Origin: Desulfuromonadales bacterium
Lineage (GTDB): Bacteria > Desulfobacterota > Desulfuromonadia > Geobacterales > Pseudopelobacteraceae
Direction: 5' to 3'
Length of the DNA: 64,000 bases
NCBI GenBank assembly: GCA_016650295.1
Contig: JAENWA010000098.1
Location: forward strand, 85,178 to 149,177
Numbering within the stretch: position 1 is the stretch's first letter; the number at the start of each line of letters is the position of its first letter. The notes beneath the pieces were generated by a model. It saw only the letters and a list, made by a program, of their open reading frames with translations, was not told the origin of the DNA and did not search any database. Of the stretch, positions 36,487 through 45,871 are shown piece after piece. A program made the translations under genes and the position numbers.

Positions 36487-36509
36487 GTCAATATTGACCC
36501 CAAAGCGGC

Positions 36510-36543
36510 CCGTCATATATGGCAGTTTTGTAAAACATGACGG
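36510..36543. repeat. 34-bp palindromic repeat, copy 1 (reverse orientation)
   Basis: The arms CCGTCAT and ATGACGG enclose a 20-bp conserved core (TATGGCAGTTTTGTAAAAC here). Three related copies lie at 46116, 55791 and 57042; this one is inverted relative to them. It may be a REP-type repeat or a protein-binding site. Confidence 0.75.
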
Positions 36544-36768
36544 ATTTCGCCGGAAACGTTATCTTCGCCCATCACGTTCTCATCCAAAATAGTCGAACAA
36601 TCGATCCCTTGCACTCGCTGTCTCCGCAGACTTTCTCTGGCACATTAGTTGCGATGTATATCTCTAGCAGAAGTTAGTACGTATTGTGCTACGTATTGTG
36701 CTTATTTAGATATTTGATAAATACACTTTTTAATTCCGGAGTGAGAGTCCCGTGGACAAGGTAATAAA

Positions 36769-38412
36769 ATGAAATCTATAATCATTTTTGGAGCTGGCAT
36801 AGCTGGATTAACTGTTGCCCAAGAATTATCTCTATTAGGATATAATGTCTCAGTGTATGAAGCTACCGATCAGCCGGGTGGATTTTTTAGAAGTTCACGT
36901 ATTAGTAAAGACAATATGCCTTCTGAGTATTCTTGGCATGGCATGGGCCCTTGGTACCATAATGCTTTTGATTTAATGCAACACATTCCATTTAGTGAAA
37001 AAGGAAGCATCTATGACTTAGCTCTCTCTCGCCCAGTTGATTTTGGTATTTTCCCTGATACCGACAAAGCACATTTTTATGATAACGGACTAAAAAGTAT
37101 TCCTAAGATGTTTAGAATGAACAAACTGGAGTTTGTTAGTTGGTCTTACTTAATGCTTAAAACATGGACTTCCAACAATAGAAGTAAAATTAAATATGCC
37201 AAACTTAATGCAGCTCAAGCATGGAAACCATTGCTTAAAGATAAAAGCTATAAAACCTGGCGTTCATGTTTTGGCCCATGGATTGGCTCCGATTGGTCAA
37301 AAGTTTCATTACACACTACCGGTGATTTTTTTCGAAAACAACTAACCACAAAAGCCAATCATCACCATAAAGCGGATCAAGATGGTCCCGCATGGACGCA
37401 AGGAACCGGAGGCGGCTGGCTTTTATTTAAAGGTCCTAGCAGTGAATACTGGTTTGATCCTTGGGTTAAGTTTCTTGAAGAAAGTGGCGTTAGATTCTAT
37501 TGGGGAAAAGCTTTAACAAAATTAGATTTTGATGGAACTACTATTATCTCCGCTTTTTGTGGCGATGAAAAAATTCAAGGTGACATGTATATTCTTGCTA
37601 TTAATCCTTTTATTACGGCTGATATATTAAGTCAAACGCCTGCGCTTGAGAGTAAAGACGAATTGAAATTATTTAAACCACTCACCCAAGATGGCCCTCA
37701 TACTCAGGTTTCTTTTAGAGTAGCATTTTCAGATGAAATAAAGTTTCCTAGAAAGAGGACTGCCGTAGTAATAAGTGATTCAGAATTTAATTTAACCCTA
37801 TTTGCAGAAGAACAAGTTTGGGACAAGGGAGTGGATTTAGGCCAAAACATCAAATCTCTTTGGACGGGAACATCCTGTATTAGCAGTGTTCCAGGCAGGA
37901 TTTACCAAAAGCCGGTACATAATTGTACGAAGGAAGAATTTATCGAAGAAGTTAAGGCTCAGATTTTGAGTTGTGGCGCGCTTAATGAATTAATTAAAGA
38001 AGCTAATGATGGAAAAGGTATAGCAGAATTTATAATTATTAAAATTGAAGTTTGGCATGAGTGGAATTTTTCCAGTGAAGGAATTAAATCTCTTCAACCG
38101 AAATGGGTCAATACAACTAATAATCAAGAATATTTACCAGCCCAAAAAACACCGGTTTCAAATTTATTTTTAGCAGGTGCCCATACTAACACTCAAGCTC
38201 AGGTATGGAGCATTGAAGGCGCCGTTGAAAGTGGCAGAAGAGCCGCACATATGATTGACGAACGAGTAAATGTTTTAGACCAATATCGGCCCTTCTGGAT
38301 TAAAAGTTTATCCAAAATGGATGACATTTTATATTCAATCAAAGCGCCACAAATTATCGATTCTATTTTTTTGTCTTTATTTATATTAACTCTTTGGCAT
38401 TTGTTGGACTAA
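36769..38412 (+). CDS. FAD-dependent oxidoreductase (phytoene desaturase / amine oxidase type)
   Basis: The N-terminus is a textbook dinucleotide-binding fold: IIIFGAGIAGLTVAQELSLL, ending in VYEATDQPGGFFRS. The C-terminus has the FAD-contact motif LFLAGAHTNTQAQVWSIEGA and a final hydrophobic segment (IFLSLFILTLWHLL). The overall plan is that of NAD(P)-binding Rossmann proteins related to carotenoid desaturases and hydroxysqualene dehydroxylase; the substrate is unknown. The gene is visibly AT-rich, with many AAA, TTA and ATT codons, unlike every neighbour, which suggests recent transfer. It is flanked by a kinase remnant, a palindromic repeat and a branching-enzyme remnant, all signs of a rearranged site. 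Confidence 0.75.
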   Translation: MKSIIIFGAGIAGLTVAQELSLLGYNVSVYEATDQPGGFFRSSRISKDNMPSEYSWHGMGPWYHNAFDLMQHIPFSEKGSIYDLALSRPVDFGIFPDTDKAHFYDNGLKSIPKMFRMNKLEFVSWSYLMLKTWTSNNRSKIKYAKLNAAQAWKPLLKDKSYKTWRSCFGPWIGSDWSKVSLHTTGDFFRKQLTTKANHHHKADQDGPAWTQGTGGGWLLFKGPSSEYWFDPWVKFLEESGVRFYWGKALTKLDFDGTTIISAFCGDEKIQGDMYILAINPFITADILSQTPALESKDELKLFKPLTQDGPHTQVSFRVAFSDEIKFPRKRTAVVISDSEFNLTLFAEEQVWDKGVDLGQNIKSLWTGTSCISSVPGRIYQKPVHNCTKEEFIEEVKAQILSCGALNELIKEANDGKGIAEFIIIKIEVWHEWNFSSEGIKSLQPKWVNTTNNQEYLPAQKTPVSNLFLAGAHTNTQAQVWSIEGAVESGRRAAHMIDERVNVLDQYRPFWIKSLSKMDDILYSIKAPQIIDSIFLSLFILTLWHLLD

Positions 38413-38450
38413 TTGCTCGAACTCGAAATTATGAAACACGGAGGATCGCC

Positions 38451-38624
38451 ATGAGTGATGAAACAAAGAACAGGAAAATGGGGGCGATCCCTCACGAAGG
38501 AGGAGTCACGTTCCGCGTATGGACACCCCACGCGTAGCGAGTTTCCGTCATCGGATCGTTCAACGGATGGGCTAGCGACAAACATCCGCTGCAAGCCGAG
38601 GAGAACGGCTACTGGAGAGACATA
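38451..38624 (+). pseudogene. glgB: Glycogen branching enzyme (glgB) N-terminal fragment
   Basis: ATG is preceded by CGGAGGATCGCC, and translation gives MGAIPHEGGVTFRVWTPHA, then an in-frame TAG, then RVSVIGSFNGWASDKHPLQA and EENGYWRDI. This is the CBM48 domain of 1,4-alpha-glucan branching enzyme / alpha-amylase-type proteins. Similarity ends near 38624; the catalytic domain is gone. The tail-to-tail cation transporter gene starts its 3' end at 38669. A debranching enzyme and TreZ are encoded 3 kb on, so this may be the relic of a larger glucan operon. Confidence 0.75.
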
Positions 38625-38668
38625 CACCGCCGTATTTCCATTAAATCGGAGGAGAACCCTGTTTATCC

Positions 38669-39580
38669 TTATTTTGTCCGCCATGTTTCAACTTCGATAA
38701 AAATGCGTTGAACCTGTGGGTAGGCTCGTTTAATCGCCCTATCCAATCCAGCCACGGTTGCCTCAACGCCTGTCGCCAGGATCGGATCTACAAAATCGAC
38801 GCTGATATTCACGAGAATAAAGTCAGGCCCCATGTGTATGGTCAATACTTCATTGACATGTTTGATTTCGTTACTTGAACAGGCAATTTCCCGTATCCCC
38901 TGGACGACCTCATTATTGGCGCTCTCTCCGATCAACAGACCTTTTGTCTCTGATGCAAGCAAAATGGCGGTTCCAGCCAGTATCAACCCAATGATGACCG
39001 ATGCTGATGCGTCATAGACAGTGCTGCCGGTAATATGGCTGAGAAGGATTCCAATTAATGCGACGAAAAGGCCGATGATTGCGGCGGAATCCTCTAACAG
39101 CACGATAAAAATGGAAGGATCTTTACTTCTACGTACAGCCTGGATATAGCCCCAGGTGCCTTTTGATCTGTCAAATGCCTTCAGAGCAAAATACCAGCTG
39201 ATCCCCTCGAAAATCAAGGCCAGTCCGATAACGCTGTAGTTAACCCAGGAGTGCCTGACCGGCACCGGCGAAATGAGTTGATCAATACCCTTGTATAATG
39301 AAAGACCAGCTCCGCCGGCAAAAAGTAAGATGGCGACAACAAAGCTCCAGAAGTAAATCTCCTTGCCATGACCGAAAGAAAATTCCTTATCGGCAGGCAT
39401 TTTTGCCCGCCGCAATCCGTACAGCAGAAGAATCTCGTTACCTGTATCGGCTGCTGAGTGGATAGCTTCCGACAGCATGGCTGAGCTTCCGGTCATGAAG
39501 GCAGCAAGGACCTTGGTCATTGCAATCAAGCTATTCCCGACCAGAGCAATATAAATAACCTTTCGTGATGAAGTCAGCAT
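38669..39580 (-). CDS. Cation diffusion facilitator family transporter
   Basis: Six membrane segments and the CDF layout: the helix-2 metal site SEAIHSAADTGNEILLLYG, then FSFGHGKEIYFWSF, later EDSAAIIGL and YDASASVIIGLIL, and a cytoplasmic C-terminal domain (TIHMGPDFILVNISVDF) like the ZT dimerisation domain. CDF proteins export Zn, Fe, Mn or Co in exchange for protons. The second metal site has Glu/Asp where zinc exporters have His, pointing to Mn or Fe rather than Zn; that is tentative. It follows the Nramp-related gene on the same strand after 77 bp, so one operon probably handles divalent metal import and export. Confidence 0.85.
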   Translation of the reverse strand: MLTSSRKVIYIALVGNSLIAMTKVLAAFMTGSSAMLSEAIHSAADTGNEILLLYGLRRAKMPADKEFSFGHGKEIYFWSFVVAILLFAGGAGLSLYKGIDQLISPVPVRHSWVNYSVIGLALIFEGISWYFALKAFDRSKGTWGYIQAVRRSKDPSIFIVLLEDSAAIIGLFVALIGILLSHITGSTVYDASASVIIGLILAGTAILLASETKGLLIGESANNEVVQGIREIACSSNEIKHVNEVLTIHMGPDFILVNISVDFVDPILATGVEATVAGLDRAIKRAYPQVQRIFIEVETWRTK

Positions 39581-39657
39581 GTGTCAGGCCGCTCCAATCA
39601 GAACATCATGTCCAAATCCTGATTGTTCCTCTACGTCAGATTTCATCGACTTTTCGC

Positions 39658-41484
39658 TCATGTGCCCTGACCGGACGCCAATCCATAGAAAAGCAGTACT
39701 GAAGCGCCGAACATGACTATGGCTGCCACCACCAAGCCTAGATTGGTGACCAGTCCAAGTTTGTTCCCGCCCATGATCCCGCTGTTATTGCCTATCACCA
39801 CAAGCAATACGACCAGGACCGGAGACAGTACTCCCTGTAGCACATTCGCCCAGAACATGAGATTAATCGGATCCATGCCGATCAATGCAAGGAGCAGGCT
39901 CACAACCAGTCCCACCGTCATGATCAGGTAGAAGCCCTCGTTTTGCCAGGGTTTCTTCGATAGACCGGAAGGCCAGCCTATGGTGCCGGCTACGCCGTAC
40001 GATGCGCTGGCCAGCAACACCGGGATGGCGATGAGTCCGGCCCCGATCAGGCCCAGGGCAAAGAGATACTTGGCATAGGGGCCAACCAGCGGTTCCAGTG
40101 CCCGCGCCGCATCGAGTGCTGTATGGATCTGCTGGTGTTTGCTGAACAATGTAGCTGCGGTAGAGATAATAATGAAGTACGCAATCAGGTTGCCACTGAC
40201 CACGCCGGCAGCAATGTCCAGTGTGGCGAGCCGAAACTTGTGCCTGGTTGATCCGGAGCGTTTCTCTTCTTTTTCTCCCTGTACCTGCCAGAAGATCGTG
40301 TAGGGTGATATGGTCGCGCCCAACAGAGCAACGGCTGTGCTGATACTGGCAAAGCCGAAGTCCACGTGCGGTATAAATGTGTTGGTTAATACCGCGCTCC
40401 AATCCGGTTTCGAAACAAAGGCGGTGATTATGTAGGCCACGAAAACCATGCTCATCGCCAAGAAGATCTTTTTGATTGCGTCAAAGTTCTGGTAAACCGT
40501 GATATACCACAAGGCAAAGGCCACCGGCGCCGCAAACCACGCCCACCAAAATCCCGTTATCAATTCGAGACCGGTGCTGATAGCAACCAGATCAGCGGCG
40601 ATTAAAGCAATATTCGCAACAATCAGGAGCAGGGCCGCGGGTACGGCCACTTTTCTTCCGTAGTGTTCCCGAAGAATTTCTGCAAGACCTTTTTGCTGGA
40701 CGCGACCTATTTTGGCGCATGAGAATTGAACGGCTTGCAGCAGTGGTGTTGAGAGAAGCATCAACCAGAGATGGCCGTAACCATTCTGGGCACCATCCAG
40801 CGAGTAAGAGGCCACGGCCGAAGCATCGTTGCCCGCCATCCCGGACAATAGGCCCGGGCCTAGGGCTTGAAATATATTTACCTTATCGTCATCACCTGCA
40901 GCCACATCTGTGTTCTCTTCACTTTTACCGGTCTTCCCCTCCTCGCCGGTTTCTCCTGTTTCCGGCGCACCGGGTGGCTTGTCTGCCTCCTGTGCCTCCT
41001 CTTCAAGCCTGCGTAGGCCGACGTCCGTTGGCAGAGCTTTCCCTGTTTCGTCAAGCAGGTCATTCCCATACGTTGGCCCGTTCAGGCCTTCGGGAGGAAG
41101 CGCCTCCGATCCAACCGCAGTCAGCGCCTCAACTTCATCTTCGCTGGCTGAAATAGTAACTTTACGTGGCAGGGTGCCCGGATTGTCTCCGCCGGTTTCT
41201 TGCGTAACGGACTGGACTCGCTCGACGGGAATCTCAAGCTGTTTCTTAAAGACGGTACCCTTTCCGGCAACAATTTTCTCAACATTACCCGCCTGATCAT
41301 GAACTATATCAGTTACTTTCGCTTCACTGACATCTTCTTGTCCCAGATCACCCTGATCGGCCTCTACGATCATGCCGACCTCAATTTTATTGACCTCTTC
41401 CTGAGTGGCTTGACCGGCCGGATCAGACTGCTTCAAGACACCGTCACGATCCGGATTAGCCACAGGAGATTGCTTATCACCCAT
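39658..41484 (-). CDS. Nramp-related metal transporter with N-terminal PRC-barrel-like domain
   Basis: Residues from about 205 form an 11-segment Nramp fold. Helix 1 reads GPGLLSGMAGNDASAVASYS where canonical Nramp has the DPGN motif, and helix 6 has GATISPYTIFWQ instead of MPHN. This matches the NRMT-like branch (Mg-type) rather than Mn/Fe Nramp. Preceding it is a ~200-residue hydrophilic region: a PRC-barrel or DUF2171-like fold (IEVGMIVEADQGDLG ... KKQLEIPVERVQSV) and a low-complexity acidic linker. That N-terminal fusion is unusual and could be a metal sensor or membrane anchor. AAGGAA precedes the ATG. The CDF gene follows. MITE-B copy 2 lies 85 bp upstream. Confidence 0.8.
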   Translation of the reverse strand: MGDKQSPVANPDRDGVLKQSDPAGQATQEEVNKIEVGMIVEADQGDLGQEDVSEAKVTDIVHDQAGNVEKIVAGKGTVFKKQLEIPVERVQSVTQETGGDNPGTLPRKVTISASEDEVEALTAVGSEALPPEGLNGPTYGNDLLDETGKALPTDVGLRRLEEEAQEADKPPGAPETGETGEEGKTGKSEENTDVAAGDDDKVNIFQALGPGLLSGMAGNDASAVASYSLDGAQNGYGHLWLMLLSTPLLQAVQFSCAKIGRVQQKGLAEILREHYGRKVAVPAALLLIVANIALIAADLVAISTGLELITGFWWAWFAAPVAFALWYITVYQNFDAIKKIFLAMSMVFVAYIITAFVSKPDWSAVLTNTFIPHVDFGFASISTAVALLGATISPYTIFWQVQGEKEEKRSGSTRHKFRLATLDIAAGVVSGNLIAYFIIISTAATLFSKHQQIHTALDAARALEPLVGPYAKYLFALGLIGAGLIAIPVLLASASYGVAGTIGWPSGLSKKPWQNEGFYLIMTVGLVVSLLLALIGMDPINLMFWANVLQGVLSPVLVVLLVVIGNNSGIMGGNKLGLVTNLGLVVAAIVMFGASVLLFYGLASGQGT

Positions 41485-41568
41485 TATGGAAATTCCTTGC
41501 CGGCAATCACATCGCCAATTATGCGTACGGCCCCTGTCTTTAGGAAAGTATCGTACCGGTCCATTCTC

Positions 41569-41732
41569 AGGAGCCTGTCGGACTTAGGAGAAATCTACTG
41601 CAAATTCGTCTGACCGGTCTATATTTCGCAGCTTTTTGGGTCAATAGAACAACTATTGACCTGCAAAATCAGCAAAATCTGTCCTCGCTCAGCCAAATTT
41701 TCGCGACGATTTCCTAAGTCCGACAGACTCCT
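41569..41732. mobile_element. MITE-like element B, copy 2
   Basis: This copy has the same 164-bp length, orientation and terminal inverted repeats (AGGAGCCTGTCGGACTTAGG / complement) as 10639-10802, with about a dozen substitutions. It contains the same perfect internal hairpin CTATTGAC. It lies between the Nramp-related gene and the debranching enzyme. Confidence 0.87.
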
Positions 41733-41797
41733 GATTGATAAAAATGCCAATTGATACACATAAATCGGCACATAATCAAGGCCCGCTATCTTCACTA

Positions 41798-43831
41798 TTA
41801 TGCCGTATTAACCCAGCAGCGCAGCAATTCCGCCACACTCCATGCCTGGGCCACGCAACCGCGCGGCGTGTAGGGCTCTTCGGCATCGTAGACCTCGCTG
41901 ACCGAACCGACGCAGGCGTCGTCCAGGTGAGTCACCAAGCCTGTCAGAAATTGCCGGGCCCCCGCTTCCTTGCCCGGATTCACCTTTAGCCACGCATCCA
42001 CATATGGCCCGATCAGCCATGCCCAGACTGTACCCTGATGGTATGCGGCATCACGCGAGCGCAGGTCGCCGAAATATTTCGCCTTGTAATCCGGATGCCC
42101 GGGCGCGAGAGAACGCAAACCGACGGGCGTGAGCAAACGGTCTGTCACCACGTCCATGACCTGTTGCCAGCGGGCTTCGTCGAGCACCGGGTGAGCGAGC
42201 GATATCGCAAAAATCTGGTTCGGACGGCACGCGTTATCGCTGCCGCCGTTTTCTGCATCCACCACGTCGTAGAGATAGCCCCCCTCTTCATACCAGAAGC
42301 GCCGGTTGAAAGACTCCCGCACACGATCGGCCGTCTCGCTCATTCGGTGCATGGTGGTCTCCTGGCCCTCTTCCATCAGCCACTTCTCCATCAACCGCAG
42401 TGCATTGTACCAGAGCGCGTTGATCTCCACCGCTTTGCCCCTCCGCGGCGTCACCACCCAGTCTCCCACCTTTGCATCCATCCAGGTGAGTTGATATCCT
42501 TGCTGTCCCTGATGCAGCAACGCGTCCTTGGGGTCCATGCCGATGCCGAAGCGCGTTCCATTTACGTGATGCTCGATGATTTCCACCAACCTGGGCAGCA
42601 GCAGTTTCAACGTCGCGCGGTCGTCCGTCATCTGCACGTAGCGGTGGATGGCATGAAAAAACCACAGCGTAGCATCGGCGGTATGATAGAGACCGTCCCT
42701 CTCGCCTTCGGGAAACATATTTGGAATCAGTCCATCGCGTATGTAATGCGCAAAGGTCCGCAGTATCCAGCCCGCCTCGTTAAGACGGCCGGTCATCAGC
42801 GTGAGTCCTTCCAGGCTGATCATGGTATCGCGACCCCAGTCCGTAAACCAGGGGTACCCTGCAATAACGGTCCGAATTTCATCTCCTGAGGCTCGTATGC
42901 GCGTTACATCTTCCGCTCGGCCGACGGGCGTGATGAGGAACTGATCGGCCGCGAGCACCAGTTCCGCGGCCGGCCCCGTCCGTACTTCTGGCGGAGCGGC
43001 GTCCAGCAGCAGCTTGCGGCGATCCAGCTCCACATGGAATGCCCCTTCCGGTGCCAGTGCGCGAATCGTGCTCCACTCCTCGGTAGACGCCACGAGTGTT
43101 GTCCGGTCACCTTCGCCCAGATCAGCACGAAAGTAACCGGGACTCCACAGTGATCCTTGCCACTCGTATCCGCGGTCGCGCTCGGTGCGATAGGGAATCA
43201 ATGTTGTTTCCTTGCGGTCAAAGGTAAATGCCGTCGACGGACCGTGAACGATGAGCCGCAACACCGGCAGGTTTTCAGTGCCCGTTATCTCGAACTGGTC
43301 CTCACTCACGTTCAATCTGTATAACGTCGGGCGCGGCTGGCAGACGGGCGCATCGTGCGACCGGAAATGCATTGCCGGCCGTAGCCCTAAACGCAGCTTG
43401 CCTTTGCCCGAGAGCAGATGATACGTCACGTGCACAGTGTTCTGCCGGTATGGAAGGAATAGTCGTTTTTCGAGAACGAAGCCATCCACCTCGTAGCGCC
43501 ATACCGGCAGACCTGCTTCCAGCCGGAACTCACTGACAGCAAGGGTTCCCTCAAGGGAGATACCCGTGAGTTCCTCCGCGCCTGTGTACATCACGCGTCC
43601 GTCCGGCAGGCGCAGGCGCTCGGAGAGTCCGTTCAGCATCATCATACGGCCCAGCGGATTAGGTAATGCGGCGATCAAGAGCCCGTGATAGCGGCGTGTG
43701 ATGGCGCCGGTCACGGTTCCCGATGCGTATCCGCCGAGCCCGTTGGTGACCAGCCACTCTTCCAACATGTGGGGGTCAACTTCCGGACCACTTAAATCGC
43801 TGTTGTGGAGTACTCGAATCAGGTCAGTCAT
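41798..43831 (-). CDS. Glycogen debranching enzyme (amylo-alpha-1,6-glucosidase type)
   Basis: The 677-residue protein has an N-terminal GDE_N domain (LEEWLVTNGLGGYASGTVTG) and a C-terminal (alpha/alpha)6 barrel with the hallmark PWFTDWGRDTMISLEGLTLM and HQGTVWAWLIGPYVDAWL. It hydrolyses alpha-1,6 branch points of glycogen in the cytosol. This is the archaeal/bacterial single-activity form, not GlgX. Its start overlaps the end of treZ by 8 nt, so the pair is co-translated and acts on the same glucan pool. The 3' end is 65 bp from MITE-B copy 2. Confidence 0.92.
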   Translation of the reverse strand: MTDLIRVLHNSDLSGPEVDPHMLEEWLVTNGLGGYASGTVTGAITRRYHGLLIAALPNPLGRMMMLNGLSERLRLPDGRVMYTGAEELTGISLEGTLAVSEFRLEAGLPVWRYEVDGFVLEKRLFLPYRQNTVHVTYHLLSGKGKLRLGLRPAMHFRSHDAPVCQPRPTLYRLNVSEDQFEITGTENLPVLRLIVHGPSTAFTFDRKETTLIPYRTERDRGYEWQGSLWSPGYFRADLGEGDRTTLVASTEEWSTIRALAPEGAFHVELDRRKLLLDAAPPEVRTGPAAELVLAADQFLITPVGRAEDVTRIRASGDEIRTVIAGYPWFTDWGRDTMISLEGLTLMTGRLNEAGWILRTFAHYIRDGLIPNMFPEGERDGLYHTADATLWFFHAIHRYVQMTDDRATLKLLLPRLVEIIEHHVNGTRFGIGMDPKDALLHQGQQGYQLTWMDAKVGDWVVTPRRGKAVEINALWYNALRLMEKWLMEEGQETTMHRMSETADRVRESFNRRFWYEEGGYLYDVVDAENGGSDNACRPNQIFAISLAHPVLDEARWQQVMDVVTDRLLTPVGLRSLAPGHPDYKAKYFGDLRSRDAAYHQGTVWAWLIGPYVDAWLKVNPGKEAGARQFLTGLVTHLDDACVGSVSEVYDAEEPYTPRGCVAQAWSVAELLRCWVNTA

Positions 43832-45713
43832 GGGCTTCTTGCTCCATTGATGTTGGCCGCAATGCTACCGCGGCATGCCCCGGAATGCGCCAGTTGTCTT
43901 CGGAATCGAGCGGAGGCATCCCGTTGCCGCCGTATCGGGGGTCCTCGCTCGACCACACTGTCTGCCATGTTGTTCCAGCCGGTGGCGCCAGCAGCGGCTC
44001 CGGCGCGGGGTCAAGATGCAGATCCGCTCCGAAGTTCACCAGCAGCAGGCGGTCGTCGCCCTCCTCGCCGAAAAAACGCAACAGCAGGCACTCCTCTGAG
44101 AGCACGGCCCCATCCACACCGCCCGGAGTCTGGGCACTGAAGACGGAATCTTCGCGGCGCAAACGCAGCAGATCCCTATGCAGATCGTAGGTGCGCCGAT
44201 TGCGTTCACGCTCGCTGAAATCAAGCTTGCAGCGCTCGAATGTAGAGGGATCCGCCGGGTCTGCCAGGCATACAAGCATTTCGCTCGTGTCCAGGCTGCG
44301 GAACTGCGTCAGGAACTTTACCCGACCTTCTCCTACCAGCTTGGAGAGATCAGGCTTGTGGTCCGCAAAATAATGGAACGGACTTGATGATGCGAACTCC
44401 TGCCCTTGAAAGAGCATAGGGGTTCCGGGCGTGAGCAGCATGAGCGCTGTCATCGCCCTCAGCCGCCCGGGGCTGGTCAGGAACTGCACCCGCTCGCCAC
44501 AGCCGGAATTGGCGATCTGGTCGTGATTCTGAATAAACGTCACGAATCTTTCCGGCGGGAGCCTGAGTCCGGGGGTGCCGCGCCGCTGTTTCTGCCACTT
44601 GTAGCGCTGCCCCTGGTAGAGATAGCCATACTTCACCATCGATATGAATTCCTGCGGTTTGCCCAGGTAGTCGGTGTAGTAGGCCTCGTTGCGCCCGGTC
44701 ATTGCGACCATGGCGCTGTGATGGAAGTCGTCGTTCCAGAGAGCGTCCAGTCCGTAGCCGCCGCTCTCGATCGGACGTACCAGCCTGGTGAGCTGCGGCT
44801 CGTTCTCCGCCACGATAATTGTGTTCCGGCCGCGCGCCGTTTCCCGCACGCGCTTTCCGATGGCCGTCATGATGTTTTCCGGTGAGGCGTCGAAAATCGC
44901 CTGAGTGGCGTCCAGTCTCAGGCCGTCGATGTGGAACTCCTCTATCCAGTAAGCGGCATTCGTGAGGAAGAATTCGCGCACCGGACCTGCCTTCTCGTCA
45001 TCAAAGTTGATGGGTTTACCCCAATCGCTCTCATGCTTGTCGGTTAAATAGTCGGGTGAAAACTCATCCAGGTAATTCCCGTCCGGACCGAAATGATTGT
45101 AGACCACGTCGAGAATCACACCCACGCCCAAGCGATGAGCCTCGTCCACAAAACAACGGAAATCGTCCGGCTCGCCATACAGGTGAACCGGAGCAAACAT
45201 CCCGACTCCGTCGTATCCCCATCCGAAACGGCCGGGAAAATCGGCCACAGGCATCACTTCGAGCAGGGTAATTCCGCAGTCAGCCAACTCCGCGAGTTCT
45301 TTCCGGGCGCCCTGCCAAGTCCCTTCTTTCGTGAAGGTCCCGATATGCATTTCGTAAATAACCTGACCCTTTAAACCGGCACCCTGCCAACCGCTGTCGC
45401 TCCACTTGAAAGCCGAAGGGTCCATGACCTGAGACGCTTCGAAGGGCCCGTCCGGCTGATACCGTGACGCCGGGTCTGGAAAGCAACCGGCGTCATCCAG
45501 CCGGAAGCGATAGCGGGTACCCTCAGCGGACTGCGGAACCAGGCCCGCAAAGTATCCGTCCTTCAGTTTCTTCAGCTGTATGGCCGCCGGCGCTCCAGGA
45601 CCAGCCTCCAGCACTACTTCCACTTTCTTCGGGCGAGGCGCCCATACTCGAAAATGCGTACCGCCGTTCGGCTGCAATTCGGCTCCGATAGGATATTGTC
45701 GCTTCAGGTTCAT
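43824..45713 (-). CDS. treZ: Malto-oligosyltrehalose trehalohydrolase
   Basis: A GH13 enzyme with an N-terminal E-set domain (GTHFRVWAPRPKKVEVVLE). The catalytic barrel shows DVVYNHFGPDGNYL, the nucleophile Asp in GLRLDATQAIF, the acid Glu in IIVAENEPQ, and FIQNHDQIANSG. IYEMHIGTFTKEGTW is typical of TreZ, which releases trehalose from maltooligosyl-trehalose. Its usual partner TreY (the synthase that makes the substrate) is not in the window. The length of 629 is normal. No strong ribosome-binding site precedes the ATG at 45713. The gene is coupled to the debranching enzyme; trehalose from glycogen would be an osmotic or desiccation protectant. Confidence 0.92.
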   Translation of the reverse strand: MNLKRQYPIGAELQPNGGTHFRVWAPRPKKVEVVLEAGPGAPAAIQLKKLKDGYFAGLVPQSAEGTRYRFRLDDAGCFPDPASRYQPDGPFEASQVMDPSAFKWSDSGWQGAGLKGQVIYEMHIGTFTKEGTWQGARKELAELADCGITLLEVMPVADFPGRFGWGYDGVGMFAPVHLYGEPDDFRCFVDEAHRLGVGVILDVVYNHFGPDGNYLDEFSPDYLTDKHESDWGKPINFDDEKAGPVREFFLTNAAYWIEEFHIDGLRLDATQAIFDASPENIMTAIGKRVRETARGRNTIIVAENEPQLTRLVRPIESGGYGLDALWNDDFHHSAMVAMTGRNEAYYTDYLGKPQEFISMVKYGYLYQGQRYKWQKQRRGTPGLRLPPERFVTFIQNHDQIANSGCGERVQFLTSPGRLRAMTALMLLTPGTPMLFQGQEFASSSPFHYFADHKPDLSKLVGEGRVKFLTQFRSLDTSEMLVCLADPADPSTFERCKLDFSERERNRRTYDLHRDLLRLRREDSVFSAQTPGGVDGAVLSEECLLLRFFGEEGDDRLLLVNFGADLHLDPAPEPLLAPPAGTTWQTVWSSEDPRYGGNGMPPLDSEDNWRIPGHAAVALRPTSMEQEAHD

Positions 45714-45871
45714 AATAGGTACCTATCGAACTTTGTGATTTCAGAGTTTCTATAAAAGACCAACCGCCATGTCGGCAAACGTCGGTATACTCATTTGTAT
45801 TTTTAACATGTTGACTCTGAGGCCTCATGGCTTTCGGAGTCCTGGTTGGGTGTATTCATGCTTGTGGGTGT

